From assembly GCA_963831105.1 (NCBI GenBank), contig CAWHOS010000003.1, positions 310,001-374,000 of the forward strand: DNA of 64,000 nucleotides, written 5' to 3'. The DNA is from DATFQI01 sp963831105. Lineage in GTDB: Bacteria > Actinomycetota > Thermoleophilia > Solirubrobacterales > Solirubrobacteraceae. How positions within the stretch are numbered: the stretch's first letter is position 1; the number at the start of each line of letters is the position of its first letter. This document shows, in pieces, positions 43,471 through 51,520 of this stretch. The translations under genes and the position numbers were made by a program. Below the pieces are notes generated by a model. That model was not told the DNA's origin and ran no database searches. It was given only the letters and a program-made list of their open reading frames with translations.

Positions 43471-44564
43471 CGCGCCGCTCCCGCGGCGACCGGCTCCGCG
43501 CCGCCGGCAGCCGCCGCGAGGGCGCCGGCGACGTCGGCCGTGGTGGCGGCCCAGGGGCGCAGCGTCGCGCGCCGCTCGCGCGCCGCCTGGCGCAGTCGCC
43601 CGCGCAGCTCGGCGTCCTCCAGCCAGCGCCGCAGCGCCCCGCCGAGCGCCGGCGCGTCGCCGGGCGGGACCAGCAGCCCCGGCCGGGCGCCGTCCTCCCC
43701 GTGCCCGAGCGCCTCGCCCACCCCGCCGACGTCGGTGGCGAGGACCGGCACGCCGCGGGCCAGGGCCTCCGTGACGACCATGCCGTACGTCTCGGCGTGC
43801 GAGGCGAGCACGAGCAGGTCCGCGCTCGCGTACGCGGCGTCCCGCTCGGCGCCGGTGCACGCGCCGAGGAAGCGCACCCGCTCGCCCGGCCCGATGTCCT
43901 GCGCGCGGCGCCGCACCGCGGTGGCGAACGCCGGGTCGCGGTCCAGGCTGCCCACGCACACGCAGCGCCACGGGAGATCCGCCGCCGCCGCGAGCGCGTC
44001 GAGCAGCACGTCGTGCCCCTTGCCGGGCGTCACGGTGGCGACGCAGAGCAGCTCGCCGCCCGCCGCGCTCCCCGGCGCGAGCGCGGCGGCGTCGACGCCG
44101 GGCTCGGCCACGTGCATCCGCTCGACGGGCAGGCCGTACAGCTCGCCCAGCCGTTCCCGGGTCCACGCGCTGGTGGTCACGACCGCGGCGGCCGCCGAGA
44201 GGACCAGGTGCTCGCGCGCCCGCACCGCACCGGCCTCGCCCTCGCGGCTGTCGCCGAGCGGCATGTGCACGAGCACGACCTGCGCCAGCCGGCGCGCGTG
44301 CGGGAGCAGCGCCTCGGGCGCGCATGACGCGACCAGGCCGTCGAGCAGCACCACCGCGCCGTCCGGGATCCGCCCGACGGCGCCCGCGAGGGCGTCGAGC
44401 TCCGCCGCCGCGGGCCGCGGCCAGTCGCCGCCCACCGCGTGCTCGCGCACCGCCCAGCCGAGCGCCGTGAGCCCGTCGCAGACCCGCCGGTCGTACGTGT
44501 TGCCGCCGCTCGGCCGTGCCGGGTCGTCGATCCCCTCCGGGACGATGACGTGGACCTCGGTCAC
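43467..44564 (-). CDS. GT4-family glycosyltransferase
   Basis: A 365-residue retaining GT-B glycosyltransferase. HVIVPEGIDDPARPSGGNTYDRRV is the N-terminal Rossmann start, RMHVAEPGVDAA the linker to the donor domain, and ASHAETYGMVVTEALARGVPVLATDVGGVGEAL carries the E-x7-E nucleotide-sugar motif. GTG 44564 overlaps the PTPS-like stop (GTGA). It would add a sugar to the pathway intermediate. Confidence 0.9.
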   Translation of the reverse strand: MTEVHVIVPEGIDDPARPSGGNTYDRRVCDGLTALGWAVREHAVGGDWPRPAAAELDALAGAVGRIPDGAVVLLDGLVASCAPEALLPHARRLAQVVLVHMPLGDSREGEAGAVRAREHLVLSAAAAVVTTSAWTRERLGELYGLPVERMHVAEPGVDAAALAPGSAAGGELLCVATVTPGKGHDVLLDALAAAADLPWRCVCVGSLDRDPAFATAVRRRAQDIGPGERVRFLGACTGAERDAAYASADLLVLASHAETYGMVVTEALARGVPVLATDVGGVGEALGHGEDGARPGLLVPPGDAPALGGALRRWLEDAELRGRLRQAARERRATLRPWAATTADVAGALAAAAGGAEPVAAGAAR

Positions 44565-44959
44565 AGCGTCCGCTCGTAGCTGGCCCACGCGACGTGGGAC
44601 TCGCGCAGCGTCACCACCAGGCCGTCGAGCTCTCGCGCGCCGTCGCCCAGCTCCCCCGCCATGGCGCGCTCGGCGAGGCGGTCCGCGACGACCCGGGCGA
44701 GCACCTCGGTCGTGGTGTTCACGCCCGCGAGCCCCTCCTCCTCGTCGAGGTTGCGGTAGCCGAGCTCGCCGAGCACGGAGCGCAGCACCTCGGTCGCGCG
44801 GCCGATGTCGACGACGACGCCGTCGGCGTCGAGGGCCGCGCGGCGGAAGGTGGCGTCGACCACGTAGGTCGCGCCGTGCAGCCGCTGCGCGGGCCCGAAC
44901 ACCTCCCCGCGCAGGCTGTGGGCGATCATCATGTGGTCGCGGATCGTCACCCCGAACAC
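44561..44959 (-). CDS. 6-pyruvoyl/6-carboxytetrahydropterin synthase-like protein (QueD family), altered active site
   Basis: A 132-residue T-fold protein: GVTIRDHMMIAHSLRGEVFGPAQRLHGATYVV. In QueD/PTPS the zinc site uses a first His (here IAHSL) and then HGH; here the second motif reads HGA, so one ligand is missing. The catalytic LDH is LDE (NLDEEE). The end keeps the family pattern VNTTTEVLARVVADRL and ESHVAWASY. A normal QueD reaction is therefore doubtful, although the fold is clear. Start GTG 44959; it begins 3 bp after the dehydrogenase stop. Confidence 0.83.
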   Translation of the reverse strand: MFGVTIRDHMMIAHSLRGEVFGPAQRLHGATYVVDATFRRAALDADGVVVDIGRATEVLRSVLGELGYRNLDEEEGLAGVNTTTEVLARVVADRLAERAMAGELGDGARELDGLVVTLRESHVAWASYERTL

Positions 44960-44962
44960 GCG

Positions 44963-45943
44963 CTACGCCCCGTCGTAGGTGATCGTGTGGCAGAGCGCCG
45001 GCAGGCTGCCCTCGGCCAGGCGCGCCATCACGCCCGGCAGCTCCTCGAAGCGCGACTCGCCCGTGACGAGCACGTCGAAGGCGGGGTCGCGCAGCAGGTC
45101 GAGCGCGAGGCCCAGCCGGTCGGCCGTCGTGCGCCGGCCGGCGCGCGCCGGGGAGACGGTCCCGACCTGGCTGGCGCGGACGCGCAGGCGGCCTGCATGG
45201 AAGGCGCCGCCCAGCGAGAGCCGCACCTCGCGGTCGCCGTACCAGCTGAGCTCGAGCACGGTGCCCTCGGGCGCGAGCAGCTCGAGCGCCCGCTGGAGGC
45301 CGGCGGCCGTCGCGCTCGTGTGCACGACCAGGTCGCAGTCGCCGGCGGCGTCCTCCGGCCGCGCGAAGCGGGCGCCGAGCGCCGCCGCGACCTCGGCCCG
45401 CGACGGGTCGACGTCGACGAGCGTGACCTCGACGCCCGGGAACCGCGCGAGCAGGCGGGCGACGCAGCACCCGACCATGCCGGCGCCGACGACGGCGACG
45501 CGGTCGCCGACCAGCGGGGGCGCGTCCCAGAGGGCGTTGACGGCCGTCTCCACGGTGCCCGCGAGCACGGCGCGCGCCGGCGGCACGTCGTCGGGCACGA
45601 CGGTCACGGCGCCGGCCGGCACCACGTAGGCGGTCTGGTGCGGGTACAGGCAGAAGACCGTGCGGCCGCGCAGCTCCGGCGGGCCCTCCTCGACCGCGCC
45701 GACGCTCAGGTAGCCGTACTTGACCGGCCCGGGGAAGTCGCCCTCCTGGAACGGCGCGCGCATCGCGGCGTGCTGGCTCTCAGGCACGCCGCCGTTGAAC
45801 ACCAGCGTCTCGGTGCCGCGGCTGACGCCGGTGCGCAGCGTGCGGACCATCACGTCGCCGCGCCCCGGCCGCGGCAGCGCCGCAGGCCGGATCTCGCCGC
45901 GCCCTGGGGCGCACAGCCAGAACGCGCGAGCGTCGTCGAGCAC
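44963..45943 (-). CDS. MDR-superfamily dehydrogenase (first gene of the cluster)
   Basis: A 326-residue medium-chain dehydrogenase/reductase. GroES-like N-terminal half (TLRTGVSRGTETLVFNGGVPESQHAAMRAPFQ) and a Rossmann domain VAVVGAGMVGCCVARLLARF with VTLVDVDPSRAEVA. The catalytic-zinc segment normally GHE is KYGYLSVG here, so zinc-dependent alcohol oxidation is uncertain. ATG 45943 opens the eight-gene run; the upstream 148 bp to the MMPL terminator is the only place for the operon promoter and I could not pick out a clear one. Confidence 0.85.
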   Translation of the reverse strand: MLDDARAFWLCAPGRGEIRPAALPRPGRGDVMVRTLRTGVSRGTETLVFNGGVPESQHAAMRAPFQEGDFPGPVKYGYLSVGAVEEGPPELRGRTVFCLYPHQTAYVVPAGAVTVVPDDVPPARAVLAGTVETAVNALWDAPPLVGDRVAVVGAGMVGCCVARLLARFPGVEVTLVDVDPSRAEVAAALGARFARPEDAAGDCDLVVHTSATAAGLQRALELLAPEGTVLELSWYGDREVRLSLGGAFHAGRLRVRASQVGTVSPARAGRRTTADRLGLALDLLRDPAFDVLVTGESRFEELPGVMARLAEGSLPALCHTITYDGA

Positions 45944-46042
45944 GACCTATGCCTCGGCTTCGTCGGACATCTTCGTGGTGCCGTCCGCGGTGGGACGGCA
46001 AGCGGTACGCGTCAGTATCGGGAACGGTTCGGCCGCGCGCCA

Positions 46043-46085
46043 GGGGATGAGGGCCCGGCCGGGTCAGGGCCGGGCCGTCATCCCC
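46043..46085 (-). terminator. Long hairpin terminator after the MMPL gene
   Basis: GGGGATGA (46043-46050) pairs with TCATCCCC (46078-46085), then an inner GGCCCGGCC (46052-46060) with GGCCGGGCC (46068-46076). It follows the MMPL stop (46092, minus strand) and separates it from the cluster starting at 45943. The rest of the gap 45944-46091 holds nothing else I recognise. Confidence 0.75.
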
Positions 46086-46091
46086 GAATCC

Positions 46092-48266
46092 TCACGCCGA
46101 CCTGAGCCCGCGGACCTCGCCCAGCTCGAGCTCCGGCAGCCAGCCGAGGCGCCTCGGCAGGTACCAGTTGCGCTCGCCGAGCAGCTTCATCGTCGCCGGC
46201 AGCAGGACGGCGCGGATGATCGTCGCGTCGATCAGGATCGCGGCGGCGAGGCCGACGCCGATCTGCTTGGCGAGCTGATCGCTGCCGAGCGCGAAGGAGC
46301 CGAAGACCGCGACCATCACGAGCGCGGCGCTGGTCACGACGCCGGCCGTGCTCTTGAGGCCGTGGGCGACCGCCTCGTCGTTGCTCATGCCGCGGTTGTA
46401 GGCCTCGCGCACCCGGCTGAGGATGAACACGTGGTAGTCCATCGAGAGGCCGAACAGGATCACGAACAGGAACAGCGGGATCCACGGAGCGATGCCGCCC
46501 ACGGACTGGAAGTCGAGCAGCCGCTCGCCGTGGCCGTCCTGGAAGACGAGCACGAGGATGCCGTAGGCCGCGCCGACCGACAGCAGGTTGAGCACGATCG
46601 CCTTCAGCGGCACCACGATCGAGCGGAACGTGACCAGCAGCAGGATGAACGCGAGGCCGAGCACGAACGCGAACACGAGCGGCGCGCGCGCCACCATGGC
46701 GTCGATGAAGTCCTTCGAGCCGGCGGTGATGCCGGTCACCGCGACCTCGGCGCCGGGCAGCCGCCCGACCGTGGCGGGGACGACCTCGGAGCGCAGCACC
46801 TCGAGCGAGCGCTCGGAGGCGGCGTCGGTGCCGCCGCCCTCGACGGCGAGGGTGACGACCGCGACGGTCTTGTCGGGGCTGATGTCCACGTGCGAGGGCT
46901 CGGAGAGCCGGCCGGTGGCCAGCGCGCGGTCGTGCAGCTGCTCGATCGCGGCCCGGACCGGGGCGGCCGTGACGTCGTCGGCCTTGATCACGGTCGTGAT
47001 CGGGACGGCGCCGGCGGGGAAGGCTTCCTGCAGCCGGTCGTAGGTCTGGATGACGGGCTGGCTGCGCGAGTAGCCGTCGAAGCCGGGGTTCTCGAACTGG
47101 ATGCCGAGCGCCGGGACGCAGAGCGCGACGAGCAGGCCGCCCGCGAGCACCGACGACAGCAGCGGGCGCTTGAGGACGCGGGTGAGGATGGCGGCCCAGA
47201 CGCGCGACTCGCCCTTCGCCCGGTGGCGGCGCTTGGTGATGTAGGGCACGCGGCCCTTCTCGAGCCAGTTCTTGCGGCTCAGGAAGGCGAGCATCGCCGG
47301 CAGGAAGGTCAGCGAGCCGAGCACGGCCACGGCGACGACGAGCATCGTGCCGACGCCGAAGCCGACGAAGATCGGGTTGCCGGCGAACAGCAGCCCGCCC
47401 ATCGCGGTCAGCACCGTCAGGCCCGAGACGAGCACCGCGCGGCCCGAGGTGGCGGCGGCGACCTCGACCGCGTCCTCGGCCGAGCGGCCGCGGTCGCGCT
47501 CCTCCATCACGCGGCGCGAGTAGAACATCGCGTAGTCCACGCCGACGGCGAGACCGATGATCACCACGAGGTCGGCGACATCGGCCGGCAGCGCGTAGAG
47601 CCGGCTGACCGGCCCGAGCAGGCCGACCGTCGCCGCGACGGCGCTGGCGCCGAGCACGAGCGGGAGGCCGGCGGCCACGACCGCGCCGAACGCGGCGAGC
47701 AGGATGATCACCAGCAGCACGGTGGAGATCAGGTCCGCGCGCTTGCCGTCCTTGGCGTCCTGCTCCGCGATCGCCTTCATCGCGGAGACCTCGCCGAACT
47801 GCTCGACGCGCACGCCGGGGTGCGCCTTCCGGGCCGCGGCCACGGCCGCGAGCGGCTGCTCGACGAGCTTCTCGACCTGCTCGTCCGTGCCCTCCAGCGC
47901 GAAGTTCACCAGGACCGAGCGGCCGTCGGCCGAGCGCAGCGGCTCGTCGACGTCCGTGACGCCCTCGATCTTCGCCAGCCTCGTCGCGACGTCCCCGGCG
48001 GTGGCCGCCAGGCGCGGGTCGCCGGCGGTCTGGCTCTGCACCAGGACCTGCTCGCCCGACTGGTCGGGGAAGCCGGCGGCCGCCACGATCAGGTCGCCGC
48101 GCTTGGACTCGCCGCTGCCGGTCGCCGAGTCGTCGAGATCATTCAGACCGACCTTGCCGCCCACGACGACGGCGAGGACCACGAACGCGATCCATCCGAG
48201 GATGGCCTTCCGGCGGTGCTGGGCGCTCCACTTGCCGATGCGTGCCGCGAGGTTCCCGTGTTGCAT
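46092..48266 (-). CDS. MMPL/RND-family transporter
   Basis: A 724-residue exporter with a duplicated layout: a first TM, a soluble loop (~residues 40-180), a block of membrane helices containing GLAVGVDYAMFYSRRVMEERDRG, then the second half with IAPWIPLFLFVILFGLSMDYHVFILSRVREAYNRGMSNDEAV. The Asp-Tyr pairs in VDYAMF and MDYHVF are the proton-relay positions of MmpL-type proteins. GAGGAG precedes ATG 48266. It is divergent from a TetR gene with two operators between, so its expression is probably ligand induced. Confidence 0.92.
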   Translation of the reverse strand: MQHGNLAARIGKWSAQHRRKAILGWIAFVVLAVVVGGKVGLNDLDDSATGSGESKRGDLIVAAAGFPDQSGEQVLVQSQTAGDPRLAATAGDVATRLAKIEGVTDVDEPLRSADGRSVLVNFALEGTDEQVEKLVEQPLAAVAAARKAHPGVRVEQFGEVSAMKAIAEQDAKDGKRADLISTVLLVIILLAAFGAVVAAGLPLVLGASAVAATVGLLGPVSRLYALPADVADLVVIIGLAVGVDYAMFYSRRVMEERDRGRSAEDAVEVAAATSGRAVLVSGLTVLTAMGGLLFAGNPIFVGFGVGTMLVVAVAVLGSLTFLPAMLAFLSRKNWLEKGRVPYITKRRHRAKGESRVWAAILTRVLKRPLLSSVLAGGLLVALCVPALGIQFENPGFDGYSRSQPVIQTYDRLQEAFPAGAVPITTVIKADDVTAAPVRAAIEQLHDRALATGRLSEPSHVDISPDKTVAVVTLAVEGGGTDAASERSLEVLRSEVVPATVGRLPGAEVAVTGITAGSKDFIDAMVARAPLVFAFVLGLAFILLLVTFRSIVVPLKAIVLNLLSVGAAYGILVLVFQDGHGERLLDFQSVGGIAPWIPLFLFVILFGLSMDYHVFILSRVREAYNRGMSNDEAVAHGLKSTAGVVTSAALVMVAVFGSFALGSDQLAKQIGVGLAAAILIDATIIRAVLLPATMKLLGERNWYLPRRLGWLPELELGEVRGLRSA

Positions 48267-48285
48267 GACCGCTCCTCAGTAGACG

Positions 48286-48326
48286 TTCGTACGCTGTACG
48301 AAGACCGTAGTCGTACACTGTACGAA
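48286..48326. promoter_or_regulatory. Two tandem TetR operators
   Basis: Operator 1: TTCGTACGCTGTACGAA (48286-48302), 7-bp arms around GCT. Operator 2: TCGTAC-ACT-GTACGA (48311-48325), 6-bp arms. Both share the half-site TCGTAC and the centre-to-centre distance is 24 bp. They fill the 61-bp gap between divergent mmpL and tetR starts; operator 2 ends 2 bp before the tetR ATG. Confidence 0.85.
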
Positions 48327-48327
48327 C

Positions 48328-49029
48328 ATGCAAGTGGGGCAAACCGAACCATCGAGGCTGAGCCGCGAGCGCGTGCTCGAGACCGCGGTCGCGTTCGCCG
48401 ACCGCCACGGGCTCGAGGGCCTGTCCATGCGCAAGCTGGCCGACGAGCTCGGCGCGGGCGCGATGTCGCTCTACCACTACGTCCCCAACAAGGTGGACCT
48501 GATCGACGGGATGGTCGACCTCGTGTTCGGCGAGATCGAGCCGCCGTCGCTCGAGCTCGACTGGAAGGCCGCGATGCGCCGGCGGGCGATCTCCACGCGC
48601 GAGGCGCTCAACCGCCACCGCTGGGCCGTCGGCCACATGGAGGGGCGGACCACGCACGGGCCGGCGAACCTGCGCCTGCACGACGCGGTGCTCGGCTGCC
48701 TGCGCGCCGCCGGCTTCTCGATCGAGGACACCGTCCACGCGTACTCGGTGCAGGACGCCTACATCTACGGTTTCGCGCTCCAGGAGACCGACATGAGCTC
48801 CGAGACCCCGGACGACTTCGCCGCGGAGGCCCAGCGCCAGATGCGCGAGTACGAGAGCGTGCTGGCGGACTACCCCAACCTCGTCGAGGTGGTCGGCGGC
48901 CACGTCGCCACGGCGGGCTACGACTACGCCAAGGAGTTCCTGTTCGGGCTGGACCTCATCCTGGACGGCCTCGACAAGCTGCGCGGCGCGTCTCAGAGGA
49001 ATTCCCACCGGCGCTCATCTTCGGGTTAG
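48328..49029 (+). CDS. TetR-family regulator (TetR_C-type)
   Basis: A 233-residue repressor. N-terminal HTH: LSRERVLETAVAFADRHGLEGLSMRKLADELGAGAMSLYHYVPNKVDLIDGMVDLVF. The remaining ~170 residues form a TetR_C helical ligand domain. ATG 48328 has no ribosome site because operator 2 ends 2 bp before it, which fits a leaderless transcript. It should repress itself and the divergent MMPL exporter. Confidence 0.9.
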   Translation: MQVGQTEPSRLSRERVLETAVAFADRHGLEGLSMRKLADELGAGAMSLYHYVPNKVDLIDGMVDLVFGEIEPPSLELDWKAAMRRRAISTREALNRHRWAVGHMEGRTTHGPANLRLHDAVLGCLRAAGFSIEDTVHAYSVQDAYIYGFALQETDMSSETPDDFAAEAQRQMREYESVLADYPNLVEVVGGHVATAGYDYAKEFLFGLDLILDGLDKLRGASQRNSHRRSSSG

Positions 49030-49081
49030 GGTCGCCTGCAATGCGCCGGACGAGGGGCCGGCGGCGAACCGGAGGACCTAT

Positions 49082-50677
49082 ATGCCCAAGGGGCTCTTGG
49101 CCGCGCTCTGCGCGACGGCCGTTCTGGCCGTTCCCGCAACAGCGGCGGCGGCACCGAACAACAACAACTCGCCGAAGCTGCGCGAGGCCGTCTCCGTCCC
49201 GGAGATCCGGGAGCACATGGAGGCGCTGCAGGCGATCTCCGACGCGAACGGGGGCAACCGCCTGGCCGGCTTCGCGGGCCATGAAGCGTCCGCGGCCTAC
49301 GTCAAGCAGCGCCTCGAGGCCGCCGGCTACGAGGCCAACTACCACAACTTCACCTACAACTACACGGGCCCGCGCACGCCGCCCGTCCTCAGCATCGTCG
49401 GCGGCCCGTCCTACGCCTCCGGCTTCCAGTTCCAGGCCTCGACGAGCCTCACGCCGGCCGACAATGCCGACGTGACGCGGCCTCTGTACGCCGTCGACCT
49501 CGTCATCCCCCGACCGGGCGCCCCGGCCGCCTCGACCAGCGGCTGCGAGGCCGCCGACTTCGCGGGCTTCACGGCAGGCGCGATCGCGCTCGTCCAGCGG
49601 GGAACCTGCGACTTCGTGGTGAAGATCCAGAACGCGATCAACGCGGGCGCGAGCGCCGTCGTGATCATGAACGAGGGCGACACGCCGGCCCGCAGCGGCC
49701 TGTCCGGCTTCAACCCCGCCACCACCGGCGACATCCCGGTGCTCGCCACGACCTACGCGGTCGGCGTCGAGCTCGCCAACGGCGTCGTGAAAGGCCTCAC
49801 CGGACGCATGGTCCGCGTGAAGGTCGACCTCGTCACGATCCCGAACCTCCCGACGAAGAACGTGGTCGCCCAGACGCCCGGCGGCCGCACGGACAACGTG
49901 ATCGTGGTCGGTGCGCACCTCGACGGCGTCGACGACGGCCCGGGCATCAACGACAACGGCTCGGGCTCGGGCACGATCCTCGAGATCGCCGAGCAGATGG
50001 CGAAGACCAAGCCGCGCAACGCGGTGCGCTTCATCTGGTTCAGCGCGGAGGAGTCCGGCCTGCTCGGCTCGACCGCCTACGTGAACTCGCTGAGCGCGGC
50101 GCAGAAGGCCGACATCGCGGGCATGCTCAACTTCGACATGCTCGCCTCGCCGAACTTCGTGCGCTTCGTCTACGACGGCAACCTGGACTCGGGTCTGCCG
50201 GCTCCGCCCGGCGGTGCGCCCGCGGCGTCGGGGGCGATCGAGAAGATCTTCCTCGACTACTTCGCCGCGCAGGGCCTGCCGACCGCGCCGACCGCGTTCG
50301 ACGGCCGCTCGGACTACCGGGCGTTCATCCAGAACGGCATCCCGGCCGGCGGCCTGTTCACCGGCGCCGAGGTGGTCAAGACGGCGGCCCAGGCCGCGAT
50401 CTACGGGGGCGCCGCAGGTGAGCAGTTCGACCCGTGCTACCACGCGTTCTGCGACTCGCTCGCGACGCTCAACGGCGCCCCGCCGGCCGTCGCGCTCGCG
50501 AACCCGGCGAGCGCCGCGGCGCTGGTGGGCAACGGCTTCGTCGGCCTCGACCAGATGTCCGACGCCGCCGCCCACGCCACGATCACGCTGGCCCAGAGCA
50601 CTGAGATGCTCAACGGCGAGCGCGGGAAGGGCAACTTCAGCTCGGACGCCCAAGTCCAGGAGCAGGCGGCCCGCTAG
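49082..50677 (+). CDS. Secreted M28-family aminopeptidase with PA domain
   Basis: A 531-residue exopeptidase. Signal peptide MPKGLLAALCATAVLAVPATAAAA. A protease-associated (PA) insert is visible at about residues 140-255 (GAIALVQRGTCDFVVKIQNAINAGASAVVIMNE). The two-zinc M28 centre is built from VVGAHLDGVDDGPGINDNGSGSG (His and Asp), WFSAEESGLLGS (Glu-Glu) and MLNFDMLASPN (Asp), plus a C-terminal His near PCYHAFCD. GGAGGA precedes the start. It is likely secreted to release amino acids from peptides. Confidence 0.92.
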   Translation: MPKGLLAALCATAVLAVPATAAAAPNNNNSPKLREAVSVPEIREHMEALQAISDANGGNRLAGFAGHEASAAYVKQRLEAAGYEANYHNFTYNYTGPRTPPVLSIVGGPSYASGFQFQASTSLTPADNADVTRPLYAVDLVIPRPGAPAASTSGCEAADFAGFTAGAIALVQRGTCDFVVKIQNAINAGASAVVIMNEGDTPARSGLSGFNPATTGDIPVLATTYAVGVELANGVVKGLTGRMVRVKVDLVTIPNLPTKNVVAQTPGGRTDNVIVVGAHLDGVDDGPGINDNGSGSGTILEIAEQMAKTKPRNAVRFIWFSAEESGLLGSTAYVNSLSAAQKADIAGMLNFDMLASPNFVRFVYDGNLDSGLPAPPGGAPAASGAIEKIFLDYFAAQGLPTAPTAFDGRSDYRAFIQNGIPAGGLFTGAEVVKTAAQAAIYGGAAGEQFDPCYHAFCDSLATLNGAPPAVALANPASAAALVGNGFVGLDQMSDAAAHATITLAQSTEMLNGERGKGNFSSDAQVQEQAAR

Positions 50678-50726
50678 TCATGGGGATGGGCCGGCGGGGA
50701 AACCCGTCGGCCTAGACTCCCCGTCC

Positions 50727-51518
50727 TTGGACGTACTCCGGCGCCACAACGTCAACGTCTCCGGCCTCGCGGACGGTCCGGCGATGATGTTCGCGCACGG
50801 CTTCGGCTGCGATCAGAACATGTGGCGCTACGTGGCGCCCGCGTTCGAGGCCGACCACCGGGTGGTGCTGTTCGATCACCTCGGCGCCGGCGCGTCCGAC
50901 TCCTCGGCCTACGACCCGGCGCGCTATGACCGCCTCGACGCCTACGCGGAGGACGTGCTCGAGATCTGCCGCGCGCTGGAGCTGACCGACGCGACCTTCG
51001 TCGGGCACTCCGTGAGCTCGATGATCGGCGCGCTGGCGGCCGAGCGCGGGCCCGAGTGCATCGGCCGGCTCGTGATGGTCGGCCCGTCGCCGCGCTACAT
51101 CGACGACGAGAGCTACCGGGGCGGGTTCTCGCGCGCGGACATCGAGGAGCTGCTTGAGTCGCTCGACAGCAACTTCCTCGGGTGGTCGAGCGCGATGGCG
51201 CCGGCGATCATGGGCAATCCCGAGCGCCCGGAGCTCGGCGCCGAGCTGACCGAGAGCTTCTGCCGCACCGACCCGGCGATCGCGGCCCAGTTCGCGCGCG
51301 TGACGTTCATGTCGGACAACCGCGCCGACCTCGCGCGCGTGCGGGTGCCGACGCTCGTGCTGCAGTGCAGCGACGACGTGATCGCCCCGCCGGAGGTCGG
51401 CGACTTCGTCCACCGCGAGATCGCCGGCTCGGAGCTGGTGCGACTGCGGGCCACGGGGCACTGCCCCAACCTCAGCGCTCCCGAGGAGACGATCGAGGCG
51501 ATCCGGGCCTTCGCCTGA
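50727..51518 (+). CDS. rsbQ: RsbQ-like alpha/beta hydrolase
   Basis: A 263-residue hydrolase of the RsbQ/KAI2 group. MMFAHGFGCDQNMWRYVAPAFE, the nucleophile elbow FVGHSVSSMIGALAA (Ser), and D/H residues in LQCSDDVIAPPEV and ATGHCPNLSAP form the catalytic set; VVLFDHLGAGASD is the family hallmark. The start is a TTG at 50727 (LDVLRRHNVNVSG), the only in-frame start before the conserved region. In Bacillus RsbQ makes the signal sensed by the PAS domain of RsbP; here the RsbP-like gene starts 2 bp after the stop. Confidence 0.85.
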   Translation: MDVLRRHNVNVSGLADGPAMMFAHGFGCDQNMWRYVAPAFEADHRVVLFDHLGAGASDSSAYDPARYDRLDAYAEDVLEICRALELTDATFVGHSVSSMIGALAAERGPECIGRLVMVGPSPRYIDDESYRGGFSRADIEELLESLDSNFLGWSSAMAPAIMGNPERPELGAELTESFCRTDPAIAAQFARVTFMSDNRADLARVRVPTLVLQCSDDVIAPPEVGDFVHREIAGSELVRLRATGHCPNLSAPEETIEAIRAFA

Positions 51519-51520
51519 CC

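Noticed and set aside
45720..49475. 1251-codon plus-strand frame across mmpL and beyond
   Set aside because: Antisense of mmpL and out of frame with tetR and the peptidase; no recognisable domain.
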